Assembly: GCA_963834365.1 (NCBI GenBank)
Contig: CAWIBS010000040.1
Coordinates: 62,001-126,000 of the forward strand
Source of the DNA: CAWJAP01 sp963834365
Lineage (GTDB): Bacteria > Acidobacteriota > Vicinamibacteria > Vicinamibacterales > Vicinamibacteraceae
Direction of reading: 5' to 3'
Length of the DNA stretch: 64,000 bases
Shown here: positions 19,501 through 28,056 of the stretch, in pieces
How positions within the stretch are numbered: the stretch's first letter is position 1
Layout of the letters: each line of letters opens with the position of its first letter
Translations under genes and position numbers: made by a program
The notes under the pieces: generated by a model
What the model saw: the letters and a program-made list of their open reading frames with translations, nothing else
Told to the model about the DNA's origin: nothing
The model's database searches: none

Positions 19501-20080
19501 GCCCGTCTCGCACCGGCCCGATGAGTTGCGTGTGAACCTCTCCATCTCCGTCGATCAGTTCGGAGCCGGTGTCCTCGGCGGGCCGCCATGCCACGCGACC
19601 GTGATAGCGGACAGGGTGCGAGTCGCCGATGTCCCCCGCCTGAAGTGCACGTGTCCGCAGCCAGCGCGCGATCGCCATTGGAATGCGCGCAGCTCCTCGC
19701 GGCATCACGCTGCGCGGCTCGTGTTCCTCGTATGCCTCGATCGCGCGCCCCTCGTCGATGAGCGCGTAGTCCACGAGCGGGACCAGGTGCGAGTGCCAGA
19801 GCATGACGAGGCGGGCGCAGCGTGCCTCCCACCTGGCGCACGCACGTTCGCCCGACAGGCGTCGCATGATCACCTCGATGCGACCCCCGGTCGCGACGTC
19901 GATCCAGCCGGCAGCGTTCGTGCGCAGGAATCGATCGGCCAGCCACGGTCCCATGCGTTTGCCCTGCTCCGACCGACGGCTGTGCAAGACCGCGACCGCA
20001 CCGGCGCTCGCGCGCGCCGCACCTGGAATCACCGCGATTTCATCGGCGCCGGCACCTCGCGCCGCGCGGGCGCGGAGCAC
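16589..20080 (-). CDS. very large sigma-54-type enhancer-binding regulator with GAF domain
   Basis: 1163 residues, no frameshift. The C-terminal third is a complete AAA+ activator module: GESGSGKE (Walker A, about residue 871), ELFGHARGAFTGAVGERPG with the sigma-54 loop GAFTGA (about 920), GGTLFLDEVGELSLRAQ (Walker B), then a Fis-type helix-turn-helix (about 1115-1146, RAARDLGLTRQGLRKLLRRL). A GAF-like sensor occupies about 700-835. The first 650 residues are unusual: a region with APGVGATTLLAMVARE (P-loop-like, about 236) and a helical, TPR-like stretch rich in Trp, Arg and Ala. Start GTG 20080, or ATG 19954 (MGPWLADRF). It is divergent from aroC. Its target genes and signal are not evident. 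Confidence 0.85.
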   Translation of the reverse strand: MLRARAARGAGADEIAVIPGAARASAGAVAVLHSRRSEQGKRMGPWLADRFLRTNAAGWIDVATGGRIEVIMRRLSGERACARWEARCARLVMLWHSHLVPLVDYALIDEGRAIEAYEEHEPRSVMPRGAARIPMAIARWLRTRALQAGDIGDSHPVRYHGRVAWRPAEDTGSELIDGDGEVHTQLIGPVRDGRGRPLDRAIGLWLEAPPALEGVLAAIDTRGSSPVVVHVAAAPGVGATTLLAMVARESRRRGLCAVCPDVLLERPDLAPHLRDRSLVLLCDRDVAPSRLAAALARLAGQPIRLAGVVVAGHAVASENGVLMLRPWPPSRSGSRGLRVPRAFGRGAPRLARRAGGFPGRLVVRWLGEVAGRGTASSSRFRMVVPPRDDAPLAPANAVADRGPRWRAPVTGVSSPALDDGWQALANGRARDAAAIFCGRVAALQHPGPEMLTSVLRGWGLSLVDRARIDDGTRVLELAWALYDACRMTMPAEAALSREGCETGLALVRGLLWQNRLSEAGRVLTAVARMAEGADARVSRLRARLSWRSGNAPDAWRALGEAERCAHDPDVLAGVACDRARLALACGDFVACRAWLVTAVRHARRGHSRRRRLLVGTIQLARLVARGHRMRRPRVNRLAARLTRRDVPLLLRLRVEHALESAGRARTREVTAFVDRWSAEPLANHGWLSAQWKDNVMVNDLQAVLEICRDSGEPLRAAGDVCSLLRDRLGACIVSVYGAPMERGRLAQAGLARFDSAELARRTLETGTVVRPTPVADGIEAAAPVLYAGQRIGAVTCRWTIDREIAADAAQSLLVGAATALAPHVQGLNERATDAPKRASETLGLLGQSPTLVELRDRIRRVAGAPFHVLIEGESGSGKELVARALHLAGPRCARRFCAVNCAALTDELFEAELFGHARGAFTGAVGERPGLFEEADGGTLFLDEVGELSLRAQAKLLRAIQDGEIRRVGESLPRRVDARIVAATNRRLADEAAARRFRADLLYRLDVIRINVPPLRERPEDILPLARACWTEAAARVGSRATLHVETLAALARYHWPGNVRELQNVVRALAVSAPARGVVAPSRLPGVIAAAGGLPSAQTLTDARRSFEERFVRAALARAGDRPGRAARDLGLTRQGLRKLLRRLGIEDARRLAAGDTARPPC

Positions 20081-20115
20081 GTCGCCGGTGACCGGTGCGA
20101 AGAAAGTGCATCATG

Positions 20116-20121
20116 TACAAT
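20116..20121 (+). promoter_or_regulatory. -10-like TACAAT just before aroC
   Basis: TACAAT lies nine bases before the aroC ATG (20131), with no good -35 partner. If it is used, the transcript would start about at the ATG, giving a leaderless mRNA. No ribosome site is seen in the short gap. Confidence 0.35.
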
Positions 20122-20130
20122 GCCGCGGTA

Positions 20131-21351
20131 ATGCTGCGATTTCTCACTGCGGGCGAGTCGCACGGGCAGGCGCTGGTGGTCATCATCGACGGCCTGCCAG
20201 CCGGACTTCGCGTCGATTTCGACGTGATTGCGCGCGAGCTTCGGAGACGGCAGGGCGGCTACGGACGCGGCCGGCGCATGGTCATCGAGTCCGACACCGC
20301 CGAGATCCTGTCCGGCGTCCGCAAAGGCGAGACGCTGGGCGGCCCGGTCGCGATGCTCATCCGCAACAAGGACTGGCCGAACTGGCAGAACACGATGCAC
20401 GTCGGCGCCGAGCCGCCACCCGATGCGACGGGCGCCAGGCGCGCCCTGTTCACGCGCCCGCGCCCCGGACACGCCGACCTCGCCGGCGCCCTGAAGTACG
20501 ACCGCGAGGACATGCGCGACATCCTCGAACGCGCGAGCGCGCGCGAGACCACGGCCCGTGTCGCGGCCGGCGCGCTGGCGCGCCAGCTCCTCACACACCT
20601 CGGCATCGACGTGACGAGTCACGTCATCGGTGTGGGCGCGCTCCGCCTCGCGGATCCGCTCGCTGTCACGTTCGAGCAGGCGGCGGCACTGCCGCCGGAG
20701 TCGCCCCTGCGCTGCGTGGACCCGTCCCTCGAGTCCCGCATGGTGGCCGAGATCGATCGCGCGAAGGAGGCCGGCGATACCTACGGGGGCGCGTTCGAGG
20801 TCATCGCGCGCGGCGTGCCCGTGGGTCTCGGCAGCCACGTCCAATGGGATCGCAAGCTCGACGGCCGTCTGGCGCAGGCCATGATGTCGGTTCCGGCGAT
20901 CAAGGCGGTCGGAATCGGCATGGGCCCGGTGGTGGCGCAACTTCCCGGCTCGCAGGTGCACGATGAAATCGTCCTGCCGTCGGCCGGAAGTCCATCGCGG
21001 GACGTCGGTGTCGTCCGCCCGAGCAATCACGCCGGCGGTCTCGAGGGCGGGATCACCAACGGCGAGGACCTTCGGGTCACCGGCTACCTCAAGCCGATCT
21101 CGACGCTGATGAAACCGCTGCGCTCGGTAGACCTGGCGACGATGCAGGAGTCGGCGGCGACCATCGAGCGGAGCGATGTCTGTGCCATCACGGCGGCGGG
21201 GGTGATCGGCGAGGCGATGGTGGCGCTGGTCGTCGCCGACGCGTTTCTCGAGAAGTTCGGCGGGGACTCGATTGCCGAGATCGATCGCAACTATGCCGCC
21301 GCCCGCGCCCGCATCCGCGAGCGGTTCGCCCCGACGGGCGTGACGTCCTGA
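20131..21351 (+). CDS. aroC: chorismate synthase
   Basis: Last shikimate-pathway enzyme: 5-enolpyruvylshikimate 3-phosphate to chorismate, needing reduced FMN. 406 residues, the usual length. It begins MLRFLTAGESHGQ (GESHG signature, residues 8-12) and shows GYGRGRRM, TRPRPGHADLAG, ILERASARETTARVAAGAL, GIGMGP and the SNHAGGLEGGI segment. ATG 20131 is chosen because the conserved N-terminus starts there; upstream in-frame codons have no similarity. The gene lies outside the aromatic operon, 10 kb away and on the opposite strand, so it escapes the attenuator. It heads a run with def, fmt and rsmB. Confidence 0.95.
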   Translation: MLRFLTAGESHGQALVVIIDGLPAGLRVDFDVIARELRRRQGGYGRGRRMVIESDTAEILSGVRKGETLGGPVAMLIRNKDWPNWQNTMHVGAEPPPDATGARRALFTRPRPGHADLAGALKYDREDMRDILERASARETTARVAAGALARQLLTHLGIDVTSHVIGVGALRLADPLAVTFEQAAALPPESPLRCVDPSLESRMVAEIDRAKEAGDTYGGAFEVIARGVPVGLGSHVQWDRKLDGRLAQAMMSVPAIKAVGIGMGPVVAQLPGSQVHDEIVLPSAGSPSRDVGVVRPSNHAGGLEGGITNGEDLRVTGYLKPISTLMKPLRSVDLATMQESAATIERSDVCAITAAGVIGEAMVALVVADAFLEKFGGDSIAEIDRNYAAARARIRERFAPTGVTS

Positions 21352-21382
21352 GCGTGGTCGCCGCCCGGCGCCGATCGCGAGC

Positions 21383-21898
21383 ATGATTCGACCGATTCTT
21401 CTCTTCGGCGCCCCGGAGCTGCACGAACGGGCGGCACTGGTCGATCCTGCCGATCCCGACCTGCCGGCGCTGGTGGCCGACCTCGTGGAAACGCTCCGCG
21501 CGGTCTCGGGCGTGGGACTGGCGGCGCCTCAACTCGGCACGCTGAAACGCGTCTTCGTCATCGATCTCTCGCCGGCGCAGCGTCCCAGCGAGCTGCTCGT
21601 GCTCATCAACCCGGAGTTCGTCGCGCGCGACGGATTGCAGCTCGAAGAGGAAGGGTGCCTCAGCCTGCCCGGGTTCCAGGCGACGGTTGCGCGCCCGCAG
21701 TCGGCGGTCGTTCGCGGGCTCGACGCCGAAGGGCGCCCGAGAACGGTGAACGCCACTGGTCTACTGGCCCGCGCGCTGCAGCACGAGATGGACCACCTCG
21801 ACGGCATCCTCTTCATCGACCGGCTTCGGCCACTCAGCCGGCGGCTGATTGTCCATCGCATCGAGGCCAGACGCCGAAAAGGCGCATGGCCGGCTTGA
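21383..21898 (+). CDS. def: peptide deformylase
   Basis: Removes the formyl group from the N-terminal Met of new proteins. 171 residues with the three metal-site motifs: GVGLAAPQ (about residues 44-51), EEGCLSLPG (about 90-98) and QHEMDHLDG (about 133-141). It lies 31 bp after aroC and 12 bp before fmt, the usual def-fmt pairing, so it probably shares their transcript. Intact. Confidence 0.96.
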   Translation: MIRPILLFGAPELHERAALVDPADPDLPALVADLVETLRAVSGVGLAAPQLGTLKRVFVIDLSPAQRPSELLVLINPEFVARDGLQLEEEGCLSLPGFQATVARPQSAVVRGLDAEGRPRTVNATGLLARALQHEMDHLDGILFIDRLRPLSRRLIVHRIEARRRKGAWPA

Positions 21899-21910
21899 TC
21901 AGGATTCTGC

Positions 21911-22900
21911 GTGCGCATCGCCTTCTTCGGCACACCGGACTTTGCCGTTCCTTCCCTGGAGGCGCTGCTGGCCTCGCGCCACCAGGTCGTGGGAGTCGTC
22001 ACGCAGCCCGACCGCCCGCGCGGACGCGGGCAGCACGTGTCGGGCTCACCTGTGAAGGCGCGGGCCGAGGCGGCCGCCATTCCCATCCTGCAACCGACGA
22101 AACTGAACGACCTCGCACTGCTCGACGCCCTCAGGTCGCTCGGCCCGGAACTCGGCGTCGTCGCGGCGTACGGGCGCATCCTGCCGCAGGCGCTGCTCGA
22201 CCTTCCGCGGCTCGGCATGATCAACGTCCATGCCTCGCTGTTGCCGAGACATCGGGGCGCCTCGCCGGTGACGCGCGCGATTCTCGATGGCGATACGCGC
22301 ACCGGGATCACGATCATGCGGGTCGTCCAGGCACTCGACGCCGGGCCGACGCTGGCGACCCGCGAGACGGCGATCGAGCCCGAAGAGACCGGCGAGGCGC
22401 TCGAGGCACGACTCGCGACGCTGGGTGCCGGGCTGCTCGTGGAGGTCCTCGATGCCCTGGACCGCGGCAACGTCGTGGAGACACCGCAGGACGAGGCCCA
22501 CGCCACATACGCGCCGCGGATCGTCAAGCCCGATGGCCTGATCGAGTGGGGTCTGCGCGCCGACGCCATCCACAACCGGGTGCGGGCGCTCGTGCCGTGG
22601 CCCCACGCCTTCACGTTCCACAACGGCGCGCGCCTCGTGCTGCATGAGACGCGGCCGCACGCGTCGTCGACCGCCGCGCGAGCGATCGCCCGCAGCCCGG
22701 ACGCCGGTGGGCGCGAGGCCGTGGTTCCGGGGGTCGTCCTCGGGGCGGGAAAGGGTGTGCTCCTCGTGGGGGCCGCCGAGGGCACGGTGCTCGAGATTCG
22801 CCGACTGCAGGAAGACGGCCGCCGCGTGCTCACCGCCCGCGAGTTCCTCGCCGGCCACCCGCTGGTTCCTGGCACGCGCTTCACGACGGGGCCATCCTGA
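21911..22900 (+). CDS. fmt: methionyl-tRNA formyltransferase
   Basis: Formylates initiator Met-tRNA with 10-formyl-THF. 329 residues from GTG 21911: MRIAFFGTPDFAVPSLEALL at the start, then SVLPRHRG-type block INVHASLLPRHRGASPV with the catalytic His, and MRVVQALDAGP. The C-terminal OB-like domain runs from about residue 205. The stop overlaps the rsmB start (TGATG). Intact, and in the common order def-fmt-rsmB. Confidence 0.95.
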   Translation: MRIAFFGTPDFAVPSLEALLASRHQVVGVVTQPDRPRGRGQHVSGSPVKARAEAAAIPILQPTKLNDLALLDALRSLGPELGVVAAYGRILPQALLDLPRLGMINVHASLLPRHRGASPVTRAILDGDTRTGITIMRVVQALDAGPTLATRETAIEPEETGEALEARLATLGAGLLVEVLDALDRGNVVETPQDEAHATYAPRIVKPDGLIEWGLRADAIHNRVRALVPWPHAFTFHNGARLVLHETRPHASSTAARAIARSPDAGGREAVVPGVVLGAGKGVLLVGAAEGTVLEIRRLQEDGRRVLTAREFLAGHPLVPGTRFTTGPS

Positions 22901-24245
22901 TGGCGGCGGCCCGGGCCGCGGCCCTGCGCGTGCTGCAGCGCGTGAGCGGCGGGGCCACGCTCGCCGATGCGCTCGTCCGCGAGCGTGACGGGCTCCCCGA
23001 TTCGCGTGACCGCGCGTTGACGTCCGAGATCGCCACCGGCACGCTCCGGTGGCGGGCCGCGCTCGACGCCGCGATTGCCTCGGCGAGCGGACGGCCGCGT
23101 CGCGCAGATCGACCCTGCCGTACCCGAGATCCTGCGTCTGAGCGCGTATCAGCTGCGACATCTCGATCGCACGCCTCCACACGCCGTCGTCCACGACGCC
23201 GTGGAGTTGACCCGCCGCGAGGGGCACGGGTCGGCTGCCGGCTTCACGAATGCCGTCCTGCGCCGCCTGCGCGCGTCGCGGACGTGACCTCGACCGGGCG
23301 GTCGAAGCGCACGCCGACGATCCGCTCGATGTCCTCGCGATCGCGCACTCGCATCCGCGCTGGCTGGCGGCGCGCTGGCTCGATCGCCTCGGCTTCGAGG
23401 CTGCACGGCAGTGGACGGCGTTCAACAACGAGCCGGCCCCGCTCACGTTGCGGGTGAACCGATTGAAGGCATCGCGCGACGATGTGCGTGCGAGACTCGA
23501 AGCCGAAGGTGTCGTGACCGAGCCCACCAGCGTGGGCATCCCATGGGCTCCTCGTCCGGCAAGGCAACCCGATCGGAGGAGAGGCGGCGGCGGCGGGCCT
23601 GTTCGTGGTCCAGGACGAAGCGTCTCAGCTCGTCGGAGAGTTTGCCGCGCTGCGGGTGGGACGCCGCTCGCTCGACGCCTGCGCCGCGCCTGGAGGCAAG
23701 ACGCTGGCTCTCGTCGAATCCGCGCCGGCGGACGGCTCTGATCGTCGCGGCCGATCGACGGCCCCGGCGCCTGAGGCTCCTGCGCGACACGCTCAGGCGG
23801 ATCGGCGCACGGGCGGTGCCCCAGGTCCAGGTCGATCTCGCGCGGGGCCTGCCGTTCGGCGCGTCCTTCGATCTGGTCGTCGTCGACGCCCCCTGCTCGG
23901 GCCTGGGGACGCTCCGCCGCGAGCCCGACCTCAAATGGCGCCGCAGTCCCGACGATCTGGCGGTCTTCAGCGAGATCCAGGTGGCGATGCTCGGGCACGC
24001 CGCGACGGTGGTGGCGCCGGGCGGGCGGCTCGTCTATGCCACCTGCTCGAGCGAGCCGGACGAGAACGACGCGGTCGCCGCGCGGTTTCTCGCCACGCAC
24101 AGCGCCTTCGGATTCGAGCGATCCGCCAGGCGGCTGCCCCCCCGGGCTCGGGGCGGTGCTCGAGCCAGGCGGCGTGCTGAGAACCTCGCCGGTCGCGCAT
24201 GGCCTGGAAGCGTTCTACGCCATCGCGTTCGAGCGGGCCGGCTGA
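22900..24245 (+). CDS. rsmB: 16S rRNA m5C967 methyltransferase (several frameshifts)
   Basis: RsmB (Sun/Fmu) methylates C967 of 16S rRNA with S-adenosylmethionine. An N-terminal NusB-like domain (ALRVLQRVSGGATLADAL, ILRLSAYQLRHLDRTPPHAV) is followed by the MTase part: VVQDEASQLVGE, DACAAPGGKTLAL for AdoMet, VVVDAPCSGLGTLRREPD and YATCSSEPDEN with the two catalytic Cys. It ends GLEAFYAIAFERAG. Four to six one-base shifts (near 23095, 23285, 23560, 23730, 24140) spread it over three frames. Joined it is about 448 codons, the family length. The ATG at 22900 is coupled to fmt. Confidence 0.87.
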
Positions 24246-24311
24246 GTCGTCGGCCGGCTACTCAGGGTGCCCGCCCATCAGCGCCACCTGTAGTAGAGTC
24301 AATGATTTGAT

Positions 24312-25034
24312 ATGACGCTTTCGACGCGCGTCTGGGGCTTCGGGCGGTGGCTGTTGATTGCGGGGGGGCTGGTCGCCACCTTCGTCACCTTCTTTGCGCT
24401 CTCGGCCCGGATTGCGCTGCGATCGCGGGACGTCGTGGTCCCCTCGCTGGCCGGCCGCACCGTCAACCAGGCCTCGGACGACCTCGCCGCGCTCGGGCTG
24501 ATGCTCCGGGTCGAGGAAGGCCGGCGCGTCGACCCGCGCGTGCCCGAAGGACGGGTCATGCTGCAGGATCCGCCGGCCGGCTCGACGACCCGGCGCCCGC
24601 GCAGCGTCAAGGTCTGGCTGAGCGCGGGTGCCCGGGCGCCGGTCGTGCCGCTGCTCGTCGGCGCGTCGGAACGGGCGGCGCAACTCCGGCTGCACGGGGA
24701 CGGCTTGAATCTGCTCCGCATCGTGGACGTGCGCACGAGCGACTACCCTGTCGATGTCGTCGTCGGGCAATGGCCGGCGGCCGAGACCAAGGCCGCGGAT
24801 GTCGTGCTGCTCGTCAACCGCGGTGAGCGCGGCGCCACCTACGTGATGCCCGACGTCATCGGGCTCGAGGGCACCGGGGCCGCGGACGTGCTGCGCTCGT
24901 ATGGCTTCCGCGTCGCCGTGGTCGGGTCCTATCCGTACCCCGGCGTGCCGACGGGCATCGTGCTCCGGCAGAACCCGCGTGCCGGCTTTCAGGTCGCGCC
25001 GGGCGAAGCCATCTCGCTCGAGGTGAGCCGGTGA
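24312..25034 (+). CDS. membrane-anchored PASTA-domain protein
   Basis: 240 residues: a short N-terminal tail, one membrane helix (about 12-33, WLLIAGGLVATFVTFFALSA), then three PASTA domains outside the membrane. These start near VVVPSLAGRTVNQASDDL, PVVPLLVGASERAAQLRL and YVMPDVIGLEGTGAADVL. PASTA units bind peptidoglycan fragments or beta-lactam-like ligands in PknB kinases and PBPs. Here no kinase or transpeptidase domain is attached, so it may be a cell-wall sensing or scaffold protein. It sits between rsmB and rpe; in many genomes PASTA proteins occur in this rsmB-rpe neighbourhood. Intact. Confidence 0.85.
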   Translation: MTLSTRVWGFGRWLLIAGGLVATFVTFFALSARIALRSRDVVVPSLAGRTVNQASDDLAALGLMLRVEEGRRVDPRVPEGRVMLQDPPAGSTTRRPRSVKVWLSAGARAPVVPLLVGASERAAQLRLHGDGLNLLRIVDVRTSDYPVDVVVGQWPAAETKAADVVLLVNRGERGATYVMPDVIGLEGTGAADVLRSYGFRVAVVGSYPYPGVPTGIVLRQNPRAGFQVAPGEAISLEVSR

Positions 25035-25037
25035 AGC

Positions 25038-25713
25038 GTGGCGATTGCGCCCGTCGATCATCTCGGCCGACTATCTGACGCTCGGCGCGCAGGTGGCCGC
25101 CGTCGAGGCCGGCGGCGCCGATGCCATCCATGTCGATGTGATGGACGGGCTGTTCGTCCCGAACATCACCTTCGGGGCCGGCGTCGTGGAAGCGCTCCAT
25201 CGGGCGACGCGCCTGCCCCTCGACGTCCATCTGATGATTCGAGATCCCGAGCGGTATCTCGACGTGTTCGCCCGCGCGGGAGCGGATGTGCTCACGGTGC
25301 ACGCCGAAGCCGTCACGCACCTTCATCGCACGCTCGTGGCCATTCGCGGGCTCGGCATGCAGGCGGGTGTCGCGCTCAACCCGGCGACGCCGGTCGGTGT
25401 CCTCGAGGAGATCGCGACCGAAGCCGACGTCGTGCTGGTGATGTCGGTCAACCCGGGCTACAGCGGCCAGACTTTCATCCCGCGCAGTGAGTCAAAGACG
25501 GCAGCGGTGCGGACGCTGCTCGAGCGGGCGGGCTCGACGGCGCGCATCGAGCTGGACGGCGGCGTGGACGTGACCAACATTGGCCGACTGGCACGTGCCG
25601 GCGGGTCGGTCTTCGTGGCCGGGTCGGCGGTCTTCGGCCATGGCGACCCGGGCGAGGCCGTGCGGCGCCTGCGCCAGGCGGCCGAAGCCGAATCGGGTGT
25701 GACGACGCGATGA
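25038..25713 (+). CDS. rpe: ribulose-phosphate 3-epimerase (start frameshifted)
   Basis: Interconverts ribulose 5-phosphate and xylulose 5-phosphate in the pentose phosphate pathway. A (beta/alpha)8 barrel with SIISADYLTLG, HVDVMDGLFVPNITFG (metal His and Asp), LPLDVHLMI, VMSVNPGYSGQTFI and ELDGGV. The open frame alone would begin at a TTG at 25045. Reading GTG at 25038 with one C fewer in the run at 25049-25051 gives VAIAPSIISADY, the normal family N-terminus, so I take GTG 25038. The stop overlaps the next gene (ATGA at 25710). About 225 codons. It makes xylulose 5-phosphate, the substrate of the phosphoketolase encoded further right. Confidence 0.93.
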
Positions 25714-26171
25714 GCGACACGTCGCTGACGCCGGTACGGCCCGCGACCTCCGTATCTCATGTCCGGGTGCGGTACGCCGAGACCGATCAGATGGGGGTCG
25801 TCTACTACGCGAACTATTTCGTCTGGTTCGAGATCGGCCGAACCGATCTGCTGCGGGCGCTCGGGGGCACGTATCGCGAACTCGAAGCGGCAGGCCTGTT
25901 CCTTCCCGTGATCGAGGCGTCGTGCGACTACGCGCAGCCGTGCCGGTACGATGATGAACTGGCGATCGAGACCACGGGGCGGACGTTGTCACCGGTGCGG
26001 GTGGAGTTCGCCTACACGGTGACGCGCCAGGCGGATGGCGCGCGAGCGGCGACAGGGCGGACCGTACATGCGGCGCTCAACCGTGAAGGCAGGCCGAGCC
26101 GCCTCCCTGCCGATCTCCGCGCCGCGCTCAGTCCGGCCGTGGGCGGCAGGGCCGGACAGGAACCTCTATGA
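25710..26171 (+). CDS. acyl-CoA thioesterase, YbgC/FadM hot-dog family
   Basis: 153 residues, one hot-dog domain. The family motif RVRYAETDQMGVVYYANYF (about 20-38) holds the catalytic Asp. EIGRTDLLRALG follows. Substrate is probably a short or medium acyl-CoA or acyl-ACP; YbgC proteins elsewhere sit with the Tol-Pal system, but no tol genes are here. The ATG overlaps the rpe stop, and its stop overlaps the next gene start by four bases (26168), so three genes are coupled. Confidence 0.85.
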   Translation: MSDTSLTPVRPATSVSHVRVRYAETDQMGVVYYANYFVWFEIGRTDLLRALGGTYRELEAAGLFLPVIEASCDYAQPCRYDDELAIETTGRTLSPVRVEFAYTVTRQADGARAATGRTVHAALNREGRPSRLPADLRAALSPAVGGRAGQEPL

Positions 26172-27134
26172 AAGCTGTTGTCACGGGCGTTGCGGGCTTC
26201 ATCGCGTCCCATCTGGCGGGGCTGATCCTCGATCGCGGGGGCGAGGTGACGGGGATCGACGCCTTCACCGACTACTACCCGCGCTCGTTCAAGGACGCCA
26301 ATCTGGCGACGCTCACGGGCCGCCCGGGATTCCGGTTCGTCGAGGGCTCGCTCCAGCAGGCCGACCTGGCGGCGCTGCTGGACGGAGCGACCCACATCTT
26401 CCACCTGGCCGCCCAGGCCGGTGTGCGCAAGAGCTGGGGCCGCGACTTCCGGCACTACACCGAGCAGAACATCGAGGCCACTCAGCGGCTGCTGGAAGCG
26501 ACCGTCGGCCGGCCGATCGAGCGCCTGGTCTATGCCTCGACGTCGTCGGTCTACGGGGATGCCGCGCCGATTCCGATGCGCGAGGACACTCGGCTCCAGC
26601 CCGTCTCGCCGTATGGCGTCACCAAGCTGGCCGGCGAGCAGTTGTGTCATCTGTATTTCGTCAACTTTCAGGTGCCCACGGTCGCCTTGCGCTACTTCAC
26701 CGTCTACGGCCCGCGGCAGCGACCCGACATGGGCTTCCATCGCTTCCTCGCCGCCGCGCACCGCGGCGAACCGATCACGGTGTACGGCGACGGCGAGCAG
26801 ACGCGCGATTTCACCTTCGTCCTCGACGCGGCGGACGCGACGTACCGGGCGGGGATCAAGGGCGTGCCGGGCCGCGTCTACAACGTCGGCGGTGGCTCGC
26901 GCGTGTCCGTCAACCACGTCCTGTCGCATCATCGAGCAGGTCGTCGGACGGCCGGTCGAGACGCGCCGCGAACCGCCGCAGAAGGGCGACATGCGGGACA
27001 CCTACGCGGACACGTCACTGGCCCGTGCCGACCTGGGGTTCGTCCCGTCCGCCACGCTCGCCGAGGGCCTTGCGGCCGAGTACGCCTGGCTCAAGCCGTT
27101 GCTCGACGCATCGGAGCCGGCGGCCGGAGGCTGA
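26168..27134 (+). CDS. NAD-dependent nucleotide-sugar epimerase/dehydratase (one frameshift)
   Basis: Extended short-chain dehydrogenase: VTGVAGFIASHLAGLILDRG binds NAD, FHLAAQAGVRKSWG, YASTSSVYGDA, and YGVTKLAGE with the catalytic Tyr and Lys. ALRYFTVYGPRQRPDM and the rest match UDP-glucuronate or UDP-glucose 4-epimerases. A shift near 26925 separates SVNHVL from the tail IIEQVVGRPVETRREPP. About 322 codons joined. It likely supplies a sugar nucleotide for surface polysaccharide, in line with the nucleotidyltransferase and hexomutase 2-5 kb downstream. The exact substrate cannot be told. Confidence 0.85.
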
Positions 27135-27145
27135 CGCAGAGACTC

Positions 27146-28008
27146 ATGCACATGTTCTCGTTTCGCAGGTCGATCCGGCTCGCGCGGGCCGCTCGTGGTC
27201 CGGTCCTCCGCGCGGCCGCCCTGACGCTCGCCGCGCCTGATCGTGAGTGGATGCGCGGCCGGCAAGAACAAGATTCCGCCCGGCACGCAGGAGCCCGACA
27301 AGTTCCTGTTCGAGCGTGGCACCGCCGCGCTCAAGGAAGAGAAGTGGCTCACGTCCCGGGAGTTCTTCCAGACGCTGATCGACACCTATCCCCAGAGCCC
27401 GCATCGCGCCGAGGCCAAGCTGGGGCTCGGGGACAGCTATCTCGGCGAGGGATCACTCGCGTCGCAGGTGCTGGCGATCAACGAATTCCGCGAGTTCCTC
27501 TCGTTCTTCCCCACGCACCCGCGTGCGGACTACGCCCAGTACAGCCTGGCGATCGCCCGCTACAACCAGATGGCGAAGGCCGGGCGCGATCAGACCGAGA
27601 CCATCGAGGCGATCAAGGAGTTCGAAGTCTTCTTCGAGCGCTATCCGAACAGCGCCTTGATGACGGAGGCGCGGCAGAAATATCGCGAGGCGCGTGATCG
27701 TCTCGGCCAGTCCGAGTACCTGGTCGGCCTCACCTATTTCCGCATCAAGTGGTACGTCGGCGCCGTGCAGCGATTGCAGGCGCTCCTCAAGACCGATCCC
27801 GAGTTCACCAACCGGGACGCGGCGTACTACCATCTTGCCGAGTCGCTCATCAAGCTCGATCGCCATGCCGAAGCGCTGCCGCTCTTCGAGAAGCTGGTCG
27901 CCGAGTTCGAGCAGAGCGAGTTTCTCGAAGAGGCGCAGAAGCGGATCGCCGAGCTCAAGAGTGCGGTCCCGGCGACCGGGCAAGCCCAAGACCAAGACAG
28001 ACCCCTGA
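27146..28008 (+). CDS. bamD: outer-membrane assembly lipoprotein BamD (frameshifts at both ends)
   Basis: BamD is the TPR lipoprotein of the BAM complex, which inserts outer-membrane beta-barrels. The N-terminal signal read from ATG 27146 runs ALTLAA and, after a one-base shift near 27238, LIVSGCAAGK with the lipobox Cys. TPR units follow: KFLFERGTAALKEEKWLTSR, AEAKLGLGDSYLGEGS, YAQYSLAIARYNQMAK, YFRIKWYVGAVQRL, YYHLAESLIKL. A second shift near 27978 gives the true end TGKPKTKTDP. About 287 codons. Its presence shows a Gram-negative envelope. Confidence 0.85.
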
Positions 28009-28056
28009 GCGCACGCTGGACGCGTCGCGGCGGGAACGGCGACTCGCTGTTCGAGG

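Noticed and set aside
25045..25047. TTG as the start of rpe
   Set aside because: Dropping one C in the following run gives GTG 25038 with the standard VAIAPSII N-terminus.
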